Assembly: GCA_030433005.1 (NCBI GenBank)
Contig: JAUILQ010000002.1
Coordinates: 62,001-126,000 of the forward strand
DNA length: 64,000 nt
DNA from: Alphaproteobacteria bacterium
GTDB lineage: Bacteria > Pseudomonadota > Alphaproteobacteria > Kiloniellales > DSM-21159
Reading direction: 5' to 3'
Shown: positions 1-8,988 of the stretch, piece after piece
Layout of the letters: every line of letters begins with the position of its first letter
How positions within the stretch are numbered: the stretch's first letter is position 1
Notes under the pieces: generated by a model
The model's database searches: none
The model's input: only the letters and a program-made list of their open reading frames with translations
Told to the model about the DNA's origin: nothing
Translations under genes and position numbers: made by a program

Positions 1-2
1 CG

Positions 3-488
3 GACGACAGCCGCGACCTGCTGCTGCGGCCCAAGACCGCGCTCGACAACGCGACGCCGGCCGGCAACGGCACGGCGGCAGCGGTGCTCGCCCGGCTGCA
101 TCACCTGACCGGCAACGACGACTACCGCACCCGCGCCGAACAGCTGGTCGCGGCCTTCTCCGGCGAGATCCAGCGCGCCCCCTTCGGCTACCCGACCCTG
201 CTGCTCGCCGCCGACCTGCTGCGCGATCCCGTCCAGGTCGTGGTCGCCGGCGCCGACGAGGCAGCGGGCGGCCGCGAGCTGGTCGAGACAGCGCTGCGCC
301 ACCCGCTGCCGCACCTGCTGGTACAGCGCACCGGCGACGGCGCCGACCTGCCGCCGCGCCACCCGGCCCACGGCAAGGACGCGATCGACGGCGACGCCGC
401 CGCCTTCCTCTGCCAGGGTGCGCGCTGCTCGCTGCCGATCACCGAGCCGCGCGGCCTCGCCGCCGCGCTCGCCGGGGCGCGCGCCTGA
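3..488 (+). CDS. C-terminal part of a YyaL/SSP411-type protein (DUF255 family)
   Basis: The window opens inside this gene; 161 residues and the stop codon remain, and the start lies upstream. The visible part contains a D-N-A-T-P-A-G-N-G-T segment. That matches the D-x-A-T-P-S-G-N-S signature in the (alpha/alpha)6 barrel of the YyaL / spermatogenesis-associated protein 20 family, which carries an N-terminal thioredoxin-like domain not visible here. The alanine-rich helices that follow and the closing segment with C-Q-G-A-R-C-S-L-P-I also fit the end of this family. The cellular role of the family is poorly defined. The family call rests on a short region, but the signature position is characteristic. 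Confidence 0.75.
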   Translation, partial: DDSRDLLLRPKTALDNATPAGNGTAAAVLARLHHLTGNDDYRTRAEQLVAAFSGEIQRAPFGYPTLLLAADLLRDPVQVVVAGADEAAGGRELVETALRHPLPHLLVQRTGDGADLPPRHPAHGKDAIDGDAAAFLCQGARCSLPITEPRGLAAALAGARA

Positions 489-648
489 ACCCTCGACGCC
501 CGCGACCGACCCCCGCGACCGACGGCCGCGACCGCCGGCGCAGCGCCCTGCGGCGATCCGGATGACGGCGGCCTCCGCCGCCGCTAGGCTCCGGCTGCGC
601 CCGACCCGTCCCCGCGCCGTCGATCCGGCGCTCTCGGCCACCCTACTC

Positions 649-653
649 GGAGG
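649..653 (+). promoter_or_regulatory. Ribosome binding site of the dienelactone hydrolase gene
   Basis: GGAGG sits five bases before the ATG at 659 and fixes that start. The 170 bases between 489 and 658 hold no other feature I can support. Confidence 0.7.
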
Positions 654-658
654 ACCCC

Positions 659-1360
659 ATGGCATCCCTGACGATCCAAGCGAGCGACGGCAGCGGCAGC
701 TTCGGCGGCTATCTCGCCCTGCCGGCCAAGACCCCGGCGCCGGCGATCCTGGTCATCCAGGAGATCTTCGGCGTCAACAAGGTCATGCGCGATCTCTGCG
801 ACTCCTATGCCGCGCAGGGTTACGTCGCCTTCTCCCCCGACCTCTTCTGGCGCATCGAGCCGGGCGTCGACATCACCGACAAGACCGAGGCCGAGTGGCA
901 ACAGGCCTTCGGCTACATGCAGAAGTTCGACGTCGACAAGGGCGTCGCGGATCTCAAGGCCGCACTCGCCGCCCTGCGCGGCCACGAGGCCGGCACCGGC
1001 AAGGTCGGGACGGTCGGCTACTGCCTGGGCGGGAAGCTCGCCTTCATGATGGCGACCCGCTCGGACGCCGACTGCAACGTCAGCTACTACGGCGTCGGTC
1101 TCGTCGACTTCATTCCCGAGGTCTCGCGGATCACCCGCCCGCTGCTGGTCCACGTGGCGCGCGAGGACGGCTTCGTGCCGAAGGACCAGCAGGACAAGCT
1201 GGCCGAGGCCGTGGCCGGCCATCCCGCGGTCACCCATCACCTCTACGAGGGCGTCGACCACGCCTTCGCGCGCGAGGGCGGCGAGCACTACGACGCCGCC
1301 GCCGCCGAGACCGCGAACCAGCGGACCATGGAGTTCTTCGCCAGGCACCTCGGCGCCTGA
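659..1360 (+). CDS. Dienelactone hydrolase family protein
   Basis: An alpha/beta hydrolase of 233 residues, the usual length for the dienelactone hydrolase family. These enzymes open lactone or ester bonds such as that of dienelactone in aromatic catabolism, but many members have other or unknown substrates. The catalytic triad is visible: Cys122 in G-Y-C-L-G-G, Asp170 in R-E-D-G-F and His201 in G-V-D-H-A-F. The Q-E-I-F-G segment at residues 34-38 is the conserved loop that holds the acidic residue controlling the nucleophilic Cys. There is no signal peptide, so a cytosolic enzyme is expected. It is followed after 34 bases by a quinone oxidoreductase gene on the same strand, and the two may be co-transcribed. 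No aromatic-degradation genes lie nearby, so the substrate is open. Confidence 0.93.
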   Translation: MASLTIQASDGSGSFGGYLALPAKTPAPAILVIQEIFGVNKVMRDLCDSYAAQGYVAFSPDLFWRIEPGVDITDKTEAEWQQAFGYMQKFDVDKGVADLKAALAALRGHEAGTGKVGTVGYCLGGKLAFMMATRSDADCNVSYYGVGLVDFIPEVSRITRPLLVHVAREDGFVPKDQQDKLAEAVAGHPAVTHHLYEGVDHAFAREGGEHYDAAAAETANQRTMEFFARHLGA

Positions 1361-1394
1361 GCCCGCAAACACGAACCAAGAAGGAGACAGCCCC

Positions 1395-2369
1395 ATGCCC
1401 CACGCCATCCGCTTCCATGAGACCGGCGGCCCCGAGGTCCTGCGCTGGGAGGAGGTCGAGGTCGGCAAGCCCGGCGCCGGCCAGATCCGCCTGCGCCAGA
1501 CCGCCGTCGGCCTCAACTACATCGACACCTACCACCGCACGGGCCTCTACCCGATGCCGCTGCCCAGCGGCATCGGCCTCGAGGCGGCGGCCGTGGTCGA
1601 GGAGGTCGGCGAGGGCGTCAGCGACCTCAAGGCCGGTGACCGCGTCGCCTACGCCAGCGCGCCGATCGGCGCCTATGCCGAGGCCCGCCTGATGCCGGCG
1701 GACCGCGTGGTCAAGCTGCCCGACCAGGTCACCGACGAGACCGCGGCGGCGATGATGCTGCAGGGCATGACGGTGCAGTACCTGATGCGCCGCACCCACC
1801 GCTGCCAGAGCGGCGAGACGGTCCTCTTCCACGCCGCCGCCGGCGGCGTCGGGCTGATCGCCTGCCAGTGGCTGAAGTCACTCGGAGTCACCGTGATCGG
1901 CACGGTCGGCAGCGAGGAGAAGGCCGAGCTCGCCAAGGCCCACGGCTGCACCCACACGATCAACTACCGCACGGAGAACTTCGTCGAGAAGGTCAAGGAG
2001 CTGACCGACGGCAAGGGTGTCCCGGTGGTCTACGACGGCGTCGGCAAGGACACCTGGGAGGGTTCCCTGGACTGCCTCTCGCCGCTCGGCCTGATGGTCA
2101 GCTTCGGCAACGCCTCGGGAGCGGTGGCGCCGGTCAACCTGGGCATCCTCAGCCAGAAGGGCTCGCTGTTCGTGACGCGGCCGACCCTGGTCACCTATAC
2201 GGCGACCCGACAGGACCTGCTGGCCAGCGCCAACGAGCTCTTCGAAGTCGTGCTCAACGGCGCGGTCAAGATCGAGGTCAACCAGCGCTACGCCCTGAAG
2301 GACGCGGTGCAGGCCCACAAGGACCTCGAGGCCCGCAAGACCACGGGCTCGACGATCCTGCAGCCCTAG
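1395..2369 (+). CDS. qor: NADPH:quinone oxidoreductase (zeta-crystallin type)
   Basis: A zinc-independent medium-chain dehydrogenase/reductase of 324 residues. The N-terminal GroES-like domain is followed by a Rossmann domain with the dinucleotide-binding motif A-A-A-G-G-V-G at residues 147-153. None of the cysteine ligands of zinc-containing alcohol dehydrogenases is present in the usual places. Family members reduce quinones or other reactive carbonyl compounds with NADPH in the cytosol. An AAGGAG-type ribosome binding site lies about ten bases before the ATG. A strong hairpin with a short T run follows 61 bases after the stop, so transcription of the pair with the hydrolase gene probably ends there. 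The physiological substrate cannot be read from the sequence. Confidence 0.93.
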   Translation: MPHAIRFHETGGPEVLRWEEVEVGKPGAGQIRLRQTAVGLNYIDTYHRTGLYPMPLPSGIGLEAAAVVEEVGEGVSDLKAGDRVAYASAPIGAYAEARLMPADRVVKLPDQVTDETAAAMMLQGMTVQYLMRRTHRCQSGETVLFHAAAGGVGLIACQWLKSLGVTVIGTVGSEEKAELAKAHGCTHTINYRTENFVEKVKELTDGKGVPVVYDGVGKDTWEGSLDCLSPLGLMVSFGNASGAVAPVNLGILSQKGSLFVTRPTLVTYTATRQDLLASANELFEVVLNGAVKIEVNQRYALKDAVQAHKDLEARKTTGSTILQP

Positions 2370-2430
2370 GCGATCTGGCCTGCAGAAACAGCACGGGCGC
2401 GCCGCGCCGGGTCCTGCCAACTCTAGCTGT

Positions 2431-2471
2431 CGACGGCCCTGCCGCCCCCGGACGGCAGGGCCGTCGTCTTT
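2431..2471 (+). terminator. Rho-independent terminator after qor
   Basis: A perfect 14-bp stem (2431-2444 with 2453-2466) encloses an 8-base loop and is followed by TCTTT. It lies 61 bases after the qor stop and 71 bases before the trkH start, so it probably ends the hydrolase-qor unit. Confidence 0.82.
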
Positions 2472-2542
2472 GACGCCCGCTTCCGGAGGCCCTCTCGCAT
2501 CCCGCCCCGGCTCGAGCGCCGCGCCGCCGCACGGTCACGCCC

Positions 2543-4000
2543 ATGCCCGCGATCCTCGACAGCCGCCCTGTCCTGTTCATCCTCGGCCTCGTGCTCCTCA
2601 TGGTCTTCGCCGCCATGCTGGTGCCGGCCTTCGTCGAATGGGGCTACGGCCATCCCGACGCCGGAGCCTACTTCGTCGCCAGCGTGCCCTCGCTGTTCCT
2701 CGGCGGCAGCCTGGTCCTGGCCAACCGGACCGGCGGCCGGATCGCCCTGCACCGGCGCGACGTCTATGTGCTGACCGCGGCGACCTGGATCGTCGTGCCG
2801 GCCTTCGCCGCCACGCCCTTCGTGATCACCGACCTCGGGCTGCCGGTCACCGAGGCCTACTTCGAATCGGTGTCCGGATTGACCACCACCGGCTCGACCG
2901 TCATCGCCGACCTGCGCGAGGTCCGTCCCGGCCTGCTGGTCTGGCGCTCGCTCCTGCAGTGGCTCGGCGGCATCGGCATCGTCGTCATGGCGATCGCCAT
3001 CCTGCCGTTCCTGCGGGTCGGCGGCATGCAGCTGATGCGCGCCGAGTCCTCCGACCGCTCCGACAAGATCCTGCCGCGGCCCGGCCAGACGGCGGCAGCG
3101 ATCGGCGGCGTCTATCTCGGCGTGACCCTGCTCTGCGTCGGCGCCTACCTGCTCGCCGGCATGAGCGTCTTCGACGCGGCCAACCACGCCATGACCACCG
3201 TCTCGACCGGCGGCTTCTCGACGAGCAACGCCTCGATGGGCGGCTTCTCCGCCGCGGCACAGTGGGTCGCGGTCGTCTTCATGCTCGCCGGCGCGCTGCC
3301 CTTCGCGCTCTACGTCCGGGCGCTGCGCGGGGCGCCCGGCAGCTTCCTCGCGCATCCAGAGGTGCGGCTGATGGCCGGCGTCGTCGCGGTCGCCAGCCTG
3401 CTGTTCGTGCTGCCGCTCTGGCTCGACGGGGCCGCGCGGCCGCTGGAGGCGCTGCGCCACGCGGTGTTCACCGTGGTCACGCTGATCACGACGAGCGGCT
3501 TCGCCTCGACCGACTATCAGCTGTGGGGCGGCCAGGCCCTGCTGCTCGCCTTTCTGCTCACGGTGGTCGGCGGCTGCACCGGCTCGACGGCAGGCGGCAT
3601 CAAGATGTTCCGCTGGTGGGTGGTCGCCCTGCACGCCCGCGCGATCGTCCGCCACACCGTCCAGCCGCACCGCATCGTGCCGCGCAGCTACAACGGCAAG
3701 CCGCTGCCCGAGGACGTCGTCACCGGCGTGCTCGGCTTCCTGGTGCTCTACGCGACGGTGATCGCCCTGCTGGCGCTGGCGCTGGCGCTCTGCGGCCTCG
3801 ACTTCGTCACCGCCCTGTCGGGCGCGACCCAGGCGGTCTCGAACGTCGGCCCGGGCCTCGGCGCCGTGATCGGGCCGGCCGGAACCTTCGCCAGCCTGCC
3901 GGAGAGCGCGAAGTGGCTGCTCAGCCTCGGCATGATCCTCGGCCGGCTCGAGCTGCTGACCCTGCTGGTGCTCTGCGACCCGGCCTTCTGGCGCGCCTGA
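2543..4000 (+). CDS. trkH: Trk-type potassium uptake protein TrkH
   Basis: An inner-membrane potassium channel subunit of 485 residues, the standard TrkH length. TrkH has four M1-P-M2 repeats, and the selectivity segments are recognisable: S-G-L-T-T-T-G-S-T at 111-119, S-T-G-G-F-S-T at 221-227, T-T-S-G-F-A-S-T near 316-323 and S-N-V-G-P-G in the C-terminal part. The G-G-C-T-G-S-T-A-G-G-I-K motif at 343-354 is typical of the family. TrkH works with the peripheral regulator TrkA, which is not in this window. The gene stands alone, preceded by a terminator and ending 11 bases from the convergent sulfotransferase gene. The start is the first ATG giving a hydrophobic first helix; no clear Shine-Dalgarno sequence is seen. 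Confidence 0.96.
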   Translation: MPAILDSRPVLFILGLVLLMVFAAMLVPAFVEWGYGHPDAGAYFVASVPSLFLGGSLVLANRTGGRIALHRRDVYVLTAATWIVVPAFAATPFVITDLGLPVTEAYFESVSGLTTTGSTVIADLREVRPGLLVWRSLLQWLGGIGIVVMAIAILPFLRVGGMQLMRAESSDRSDKILPRPGQTAAAIGGVYLGVTLLCVGAYLLAGMSVFDAANHAMTTVSTGGFSTSNASMGGFSAAAQWVAVVFMLAGALPFALYVRALRGAPGSFLAHPEVRLMAGVVAVASLLFVLPLWLDGAARPLEALRHAVFTVVTLITTSGFASTDYQLWGGQALLLAFLLTVVGGCTGSTAGGIKMFRWWVVALHARAIVRHTVQPHRIVPRSYNGKPLPEDVVTGVLGFLVLYATVIALLALALALCGLDFVTALSGATQAVSNVGPGLGAVIGPAGTFASLPESAKWLLSLGMILGRLELLTLLVLCDPAFWRA

Positions 4001-4011
4001 GCGACCCGGCG

Positions 4012-5727
4012 TCAGGTCGCCGGCGGCTCGGCGTAGCCGAAGCGCTCGATCCACGGTGCCAGGCGCGGCAGCACCGGCGCCATCTGCGTCTCGTAGCGCC
4101 GCCAGCGGCCCTTGGCCCGGCCGTGCAACGGCTCGGTGACCTGGCGGTAGCTCGGCGTGTCGATGCGGCGGCCGCGCGCGGTGCGGACGTGATCGAGCAG
4201 GTCGGCGTACCAGGGCAGGCCGAGGAACTCGACCAGGGGCTTCGCGACCGCCTCCGGGTCGGCGATCAGGTCCTCGTAGCGCAGGGCATGCGCCTGCAGC
4301 GGGAAGACCGACTCGTAGCGGCGCCACAGGGCGAAGACGCGGTCATAGAGCGCCGCCGAGTCCTCCAGCGTCAGGAAGTTGGCCATCGCCGTGTTGAGGC
4401 GGAACTGCTGCATGAAGCAGCTCAGCACGCAGTCGCAGGGATGCCGCAGCGCCAGGATGAACCGGGCCGAGGGAAAGATCCGCTGGACCAGCGGCACCTC
4501 GACGAGGTTGAGCGGCAGCTTGTCGACGATAAGCCGTTCCGGTCCCGGTTCGACCCCCTCGCCACGCACCGCTTCCCAGTAGTGCCCGCGCAGCTCGGCG
4601 ACCTCGGCGGCATCGAGCGTGGCGAGACTCTCCGGATAGCCCGCCGGCCGGCAGCCCGAGAGCAGCGGCTTCTCCTCGAGCACCGTGATCGCCGGGTGTC
4701 CGCTCAGGAACTGGTCGAGCAGCGTCGTCCCCGAACGCGGGAAGCCGACCAGGAAGGCCGGCGCCCCCTCGGGTCCCTCGGGCACCGGCGAATCGAGCCA
4801 GGCCGGATGCGCCTCCCCCTCTAGCCAGGCCTCGAGCCGCGCGATCCCGGCCAGGAAGCCCTCTTTCTGCGCCCGGCGCCCGGCCGTCGAGGCCGCCTGC
4901 AGCCGGTTGCCCTCGACGAAATGGCCGAAGGCCCGCTCGGACTCGCCGGCCGCGTCGTAGAGCTGGCCGAGATCGAAGTGCCGGGCATAGGCCCAGTCGC
5001 CCTGCCACTGGCGGCCATCGCCCTCGGGCTCGAGCAGCGCGATCGCGCGCTGCCGCTCGCCGCGACGCGCAGCGATGCGCGAAGCCGTCAGCGCGATCCC
5101 GGGATGGCCGAGCCCGGCGCCCTCGGCGAGCACGGCCTCGGCTTCGTCCAGTCGGCTGAGCCGCTCGAGCAGCGTGCCCTTGAGATAGAGGATCTCGGCC
5201 TGGCGCGGCTTCAGCGTCAGCGCCTCGTCGAACCACTCGAGCGCGGCCTCGGCATCGCCGAGGTCGCGCACCAGGTTGCCGTAGTTGGTCAGCAATTCGA
5301 CGCTGTCCGGGCGCAGCTTCAGCGCCGTCTCGTAGAGCCGGCGCGCCTCCTCGAGCTGGCCGAGATCGGCCAGCACCAGCGCGAGGTTGCCGAGAATCGG
5401 CACATGGCGCGGATGGCGCCGCAGCAGCGCGCGTCCCGCCCGCTCGGCCTCGGTGAGGCGATCGGCGCGGCGCAGCGCGGCCAGCAGGTTGCTGCCGATC
5501 TCCGCGACCTCGGGAGCGAGCTTGAGGGCCTTGCGGTAGCTCTCGACCGCCGCGTCGATCTGGCCGCGCGCCAGCGCGACGTCGCCGAGCGCCGAAACCG
5601 GGCGCGGGTCGCGCGGCGCCGCCTTGGCGGCCTGGCGGAACAGCGTCTCGGCCTCGCCGAGCCGTCCGGCCAGCGCCGCGCGCTGGGCACGGGTCAGGAG
5701 ATCGCCGATACCGCCCGGCGCCAGCAC
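4012..5727 (-). CDS. TPR-repeat sulfotransferase
   Basis: Predicted protein of 571 residues. The N-terminal half (about residues 5-280) is a run of tetratricopeptide repeats with the L-G/A-x-x-A-x-x-x-Y-x-x-A-L pattern. The C-terminal half is a sulfotransferase domain with the PAPS 5'-phosphosulfate loop F-P-R-S-G-T-T at 329-335 and a second R-H-P-containing segment typical of the 3'-phosphate loop. Such fusions transfer sulfate from PAPS to an unknown acceptor. I place the start at the GTG at 5727 because GGAGAGGAG (5738-5746) lies ten bases upstream and 29 bases separate it from the rho stop. A longer reading frame into rho exists but is not needed. The gene runs in the same direction as rho and probably shares its transcript. 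There is no signal peptide, and no sulfate-activation genes are nearby. Confidence 0.88.
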   Translation of the reverse strand: MLAPGGIGDLLTRAQRAALAGRLGEAETLFRQAAKAAPRDPRPVSALGDVALARGQIDAAVESYRKALKLAPEVAEIGSNLLAALRRADRLTEAERAGRALLRRHPRHVPILGNLALVLADLGQLEEARRLYETALKLRPDSVELLTNYGNLVRDLGDAEAALEWFDEALTLKPRQAEILYLKGTLLERLSRLDEAEAVLAEGAGLGHPGIALTASRIAARRGERQRAIALLEPEGDGRQWQGDWAYARHFDLGQLYDAAGESERAFGHFVEGNRLQAASTAGRRAQKEGFLAGIARLEAWLEGEAHPAWLDSPVPEGPEGAPAFLVGFPRSGTTLLDQFLSGHPAITVLEEKPLLSGCRPAGYPESLATLDAAEVAELRGHYWEAVRGEGVEPGPERLIVDKLPLNLVEVPLVQRIFPSARFILALRHPCDCVLSCFMQQFRLNTAMANFLTLEDSAALYDRVFALWRRYESVFPLQAHALRYEDLIADPEAVAKPLVEFLGLPWYADLLDHVRTARGRRIDTPSYRQVTEPLHGRAKGRWRRYETQMAPVLPRLAPWIERFGYAEPPAT

Positions 5728-5756
5728 GGGATGCGCGCTCCTCTCCGGCCGGCAGG

Positions 5757-7013
5757 CTACTGGTTCATCGCCTCGAAGAAGTCGGCGTTGTTCTTGGAGT
5801 GCTTCAGCTTGTCGAGCAGGAACTCCATCGAGTCGGTGACGCCCATCGGCATCAGGATGCGGCGCAGCACCCACATCTTCGACAGCGTGCCCTTCTCGAC
5901 CAGCAGCTCCTCCTTGCGGGTGCCCGACTTGCCGATGTCGATCGCCGGGAAGGTCCGCTTGTCGGCGAGCTTGCGGTCGAGCACGATCTCCGAGTTGCCG
6001 GTGCCCTTGAACTCCTCGAAGATCACCTCGTCCATGCGGCTGCCGGTGTCGATCAGGGCGGTGCCGATGATCGTCAGGCTGCCGCCCTCCTCGATGTTGC
6101 GCGCGGCGCCGAAGAAGCGCTTCGGGCGCTGCAGGGCGTTGGCGTCGACGCCGCCGGTCAGCACCTTGCCCGAGGACGGCACCACGGTGTTGTAGGCGCG
6201 CGCCAGGCGGGTGATCGAGTCGAGCAGGATGACGACGTCCTTCTTGTGCTCAACCAGGCGCTTGGCCTTCTCGATGACCATCTCCGTGACGGCGACATGG
6301 CGCTGCGCCGGCTCGTCGAAGGTCGAGGAGACGACCTCGCCCTTCACCGTGCGGTCCATGTCGGTGACCTCCTCCGGCCGCTCGTCGATCAGCAGCACGA
6401 TCAGGTAGACCTCGGGATGGTTGGCCTCGATGGCCCGCGCGAGGTTCTGCAGGATCACCGTCTTGCCGGTGCGCGGCGGCGCCACGATCAGCGCGCGCTG
6501 GCCCTTGCCGACCGGCGCCGTCAAATCGATGACCCGGTTCGTCATGTCCCGGTAGGTCGGATCCTCGATCTCCAGCGTCAGCTTCTTCGTCGGATAGAGC
6601 GGCGTCAGGTTGTCGAAGTTGATGCGGTGGCGGGTCTGCTCGGGCGCATCGAAGTTGATCGTGCGCACCTTGAGCAGCGCGAAGTAGCGCTCGCCGTCCT
6701 TCGGACTGCGGATCTGGCCCTCGACTGTGTCGCCGGTGCGCAGGCCGAAGCGGCGCACCTGGCTGGGGCTGACGTAGATGTCGTCGGGCCCCGGCAGGTA
6801 GTTGGCCTCGGGGCTGCGCAGGAAGCCGAAGCCGTCGGGCAGCACCTCCAGCACGCCGGCGCCGTAGATCGGCACCTCGTTGTCGGCCAGCTGCTTGAGG
6901 ATCGCGAACATCATGTCCTGCTTGCGCAGGGTACTGGCGTTCTCGATCTCGAGCTCCTCGGCGTAGGCCAGGAGGTCGGCGGGGGATTTGGCTTTGAGTT
7001 CCTGCAGATTCAT
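5757..7013 (-). CDS. rho: Transcription termination factor Rho
   Basis: An ATP-dependent RNA helicase of 418 residues, almost the same length as E. coli Rho (419). The N-terminal helical region starts L-Q-E-L-K, followed by the cold-shock-like RNA-binding domain with D-G-F-G-F-L-R at about 60-66. The ATPase core has Walker A A-P-P-R-T-G-K-T at 178-185, and the conserved [11 protein letters not shown] segment follows. It acts as a homohexamer that loads on C-rich RNA and releases stalled transcripts. The region between it and hemJ (308 bases) is long enough for an untranslated leader; rho is often autoregulated, but I see no specific element. No strong Shine-Dalgarno sequence precedes the ATG. 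Confidence 0.98.
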   Translation of the reverse strand: MNLQELKAKSPADLLAYAEELEIENASTLRKQDMMFAILKQLADNEVPIYGAGVLEVLPDGFGFLRSPEANYLPGPDDIYVSPSQVRRFGLRTGDTVEGQIRSPKDGERYFALLKVRTINFDAPEQTRHRINFDNLTPLYPTKKLTLEIEDPTYRDMTNRVIDLTAPVGKGQRALIVAPPRTGKTVILQNLARAIEANHPEVYLIVLLIDERPEEVTDMDRTVKGEVVSSTFDEPAQRHVAVTEMVIEKAKRLVEHKKDVVILLDSITRLARAYNTVVPSSGKVLTGGVDANALQRPKRFFGAARNIEEGGSLTIIGTALIDTGSRMDEVIFEEFKGTGNSEIVLDRKLADKRTFPAIDIGKSGTRKEELLVEKGTLSKMWVLRRILMPMGVTDSMEFLLDKLKHSKNNADFFEAMNQ

Positions 7014-7321
7014 GGCTCTAGCGGCGAAACGCCGTGCAATCGGGAAGGAAGGGGCGAGAGGCGGAACCGCCCGGCCTCGAGGCCTTCGTCAAGGCGGCAC
7101 GGCGGCCTCGTGTCGGCAGCCGTTGATGCCATCCGGGCCGGCCGGCAGATCGCGGCGCAGGGTGGACGGCGATTGTTCAGGGAAGTGGTACGGAAGGGTC
7201 CCTTGGCGGGCCGCTGTTCTCGAACCGAAGGTGGGAGACGTCGGGCACGATGGCAAGCGCCGTCGCACCGATCACCCCGTCGATACCGGAGGCCGCGCTG
7301 CCCGTCAAGCGTGTCGCGCCG
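7014..7321. other. Non-coding gap between hemJ and rho
   Basis: 308 bases with no convincing open reading frame, tRNA or strong hairpin. It lies upstream of rho and downstream of hemJ, both on the minus strand, and presumably carries the rho promoter and leader. Reading frames that cross it on the plus strand are antisense extensions of rho shadows. Confidence 0.5.
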
Positions 7322-7768
7322 TCAGAACGGCTTGGCCACGGCCAGTAGCACGATGCCGATCATCAGCACCGTCGGCACCTCGTTCATCATCCTGTAGAAG
7401 CCGTCGCCGCGGCTGTTGGCGTCGGCAGCGAAGCTCTTGCGCCAGCGCGCATAGAGATGGTGCATCGCGAACATCGCCACGATCAGCAGCAGCTTGCCGT
7501 GGAACCAGCCCTGCGAGAGCAGGCCGGGATTGGCCCAGAGCATGAGCAGGCCGAACAGCAGGGAGGCGATCATCGCCGGATTGATGATCGCGCGCAGCAG
7601 CCGGCGCTCCATCACCTTGAAGATCTCGCTCGTCGGCGACCCGGCCGGCTCGCCGGCGTGGTAGACGAAGAGCCGCGGCAGGTAGAGCATCCCCGCCATC
7701 CAGGCGATCACCGAAATCACGTGAAGCGCCTTGAGCCAAAGGTAGGAGTCGGCCAGCAGCCCGGTCAT
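7322..7768 (-). CDS. hemJ: Protoporphyrinogen oxidase HemJ
   Basis: A small membrane protein of 148 residues, the normal size for HemJ. It oxidises protoporphyrinogen IX to protoporphyrin IX, the step before ferrochelatase, and replaces HemG/HemY in many alphaproteobacteria. Several hydrophobic helices are visible. His16 in W-L-K-A-L-H-V-I-S and the H-H pair in A-M-H-H-L-Y match conserved histidines linked to heme binding. An ATG nine codons upstream is in frame, but I chose 7768 because GGGAGA (7776-7781) lies seven bases before it. The gene sits between hemH and rho on the same strand, with 66 bases after hemH, and so forms a heme cluster with hemE and hemH. Confidence 0.93.
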   Translation of the reverse strand: MTGLLADSYLWLKALHVISVIAWMAGMLYLPRLFVYHAGEPAGSPTSEIFKVMERRLLRAIINPAMIASLLFGLLMLWANPGLLSQGWFHGKLLLIVAMFAMHHLYARWRKSFAADANSRGDGFYRMMNEVPTVLMIGIVLLAVAKPF

Positions 7769-7834
7769 CGAAGAGTCTCCCGCACAGAAGGGCAAGGGCG
7801 GCCCGGCGGCCGGTCCGCCCGGTCGATCCGCACC

Positions 7835-8908
7835 CTAGCCCGGCAGCCAGCCAGCCAGCTCGCGCCGGGTCAAGTGCTCGAGCAGCCCGATCGAGGCCGG
7901 CGCGTCGTTGAGGCATGGCAGGTAGGCGAAGCGCTCGCCGCCGCCTTCCACGAAGGTCTCGCGCAGCCCGATGTCGAGCTCCTCGAGCGTCTCGACGCAG
8001 TCGGCGGCGAAGCCCGGGCTGATCACCGCCAGCCGCTTGACCCCTTCGGCCGCGAGCCGGGCGGCCGTCTCGTCGGCATAGGGCTGCAGCCACTCCTTCG
8101 GGCCGAAGCGCGACTGGAAGACGATGCGCAGCCGCTCTTCGGACCAGCCCAGCGCCTCGCGCAGGAGCCGCGCCGTCTTCTGGCAGTGGCAGTGGTAGGG
8201 ATCGCCCTTGTCGAGGTTCTCCTTCGGCAGGCCGTGGAACGAGGCGAGCAGCACCTCGGGCTCCCAGTCGAGCGCCGCCAGGCCCTCGCGCACGCTCGCC
8301 GCGAGCGCTTCGATGTAGGCGGGCTCGTCGTGATAGGGCGGCAGCGTGCGCACCGCCGGCTGCCAGCGCATGGTCATCAGGTGGCGGAAGGCCTGGTCGC
8401 AGGCCGTGGCGGTGGTCGCCGCGCTGTACTGCGGATAGAGCGGCGCCAGCAGGATCCGCCGGCAGCCCCGGTCGGCCAGCGCCTGCAGCCGCTCGGCGAT
8501 CGAGGGACTGCCGTAGCGCATCGCCCAGTCGACGATGACCCCGCTCTCGGCGGCGAAGCGCCCGGCCAGGGCTTCGGCCTGGGCCCGGGTAATCGTGCGC
8601 AGCGGCGATTCGTTGCGCTCCCGGTTCCAGATCTTCTCGTAGTTCCGGCCGCTGGCCCGCGGCCGCGTGGTCAGCACGATGCCCTGCAGGATCGGCTGCC
8701 ACAGCCAGGGCGTCAGCTCGACGACCCGCCGGTCGCTCAGGAACTCGCCGAGATAGCGGCGCATCGACCGATAGTCGGTGCCGTCGGGCGTGCCGAGATT
8801 GATCAGCAGCACGCCGAGCCGGCCGTGCGCGACCTTCGGATCCGACGCCGGCGGATGTCCCGCGGGCAGCGGGCCGCTGTCGCCGCCCTCTGACGCGCCC
8901 GATGCCAT
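7835..8908 (-). CDS. hemH: Ferrochelatase
   Basis: Inserts ferrous iron into protoporphyrin IX, the last step of heme b synthesis. The 357 residues are close to the family norm, with an N-terminal extension of about 25 residues rich in Gly, Ala and Pro. Family motifs are visible: L-L-I-N-L-G-T-P-D near 34-42, L-A-P-L-Y-P-Q-Y-S at 154-162, and the metal-site S-F-H-G-L-P at 223-228 with His225. The P-Y-H-C-H-C-Q segment that follows has paired cysteines but not the full [2Fe-2S] cysteine set at the C-terminus known from some ferrochelatases. A GGGAG-type ribosome binding site precedes the ATG. It is flanked by hemE and hemJ on the same strand. Confidence 0.97.
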   Translation of the reverse strand: MASGASEGGDSGPLPAGHPPASDPKVAHGRLGVLLINLGTPDGTDYRSMRRYLGEFLSDRRVVELTPWLWQPILQGIVLTTRPRASGRNYEKIWNRERNESPLRTITRAQAEALAGRFAAESGVIVDWAMRYGSPSIAERLQALADRGCRRILLAPLYPQYSAATTATACDQAFRHLMTMRWQPAVRTLPPYHDEPAYIEALAASVREGLAALDWEPEVLLASFHGLPKENLDKGDPYHCHCQKTARLLREALGWSEERLRIVFQSRFGPKEWLQPYADETAARLAAEGVKRLAVISPGFAADCVETLEELDIGLRETFVEGGGERFAYLPCLNDAPASIGLLEHLTRRELAGWLPG

Positions 8909-8988
8909 GCTCCCTCGCCTCCTCTCGTTGCCGCCGGTCGTTCCCGCCGGCCCTCAGGTAGCACGGCGAGCCGCCGGTGGAAGCCCTC

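Noticed and set aside
2423-4327. A 634-residue open frame antisense to trkH
   Set aside because: Composition is Gly/Arg/Asp-rich without domain features, and TrkH on the plus strand has all its pore motifs.
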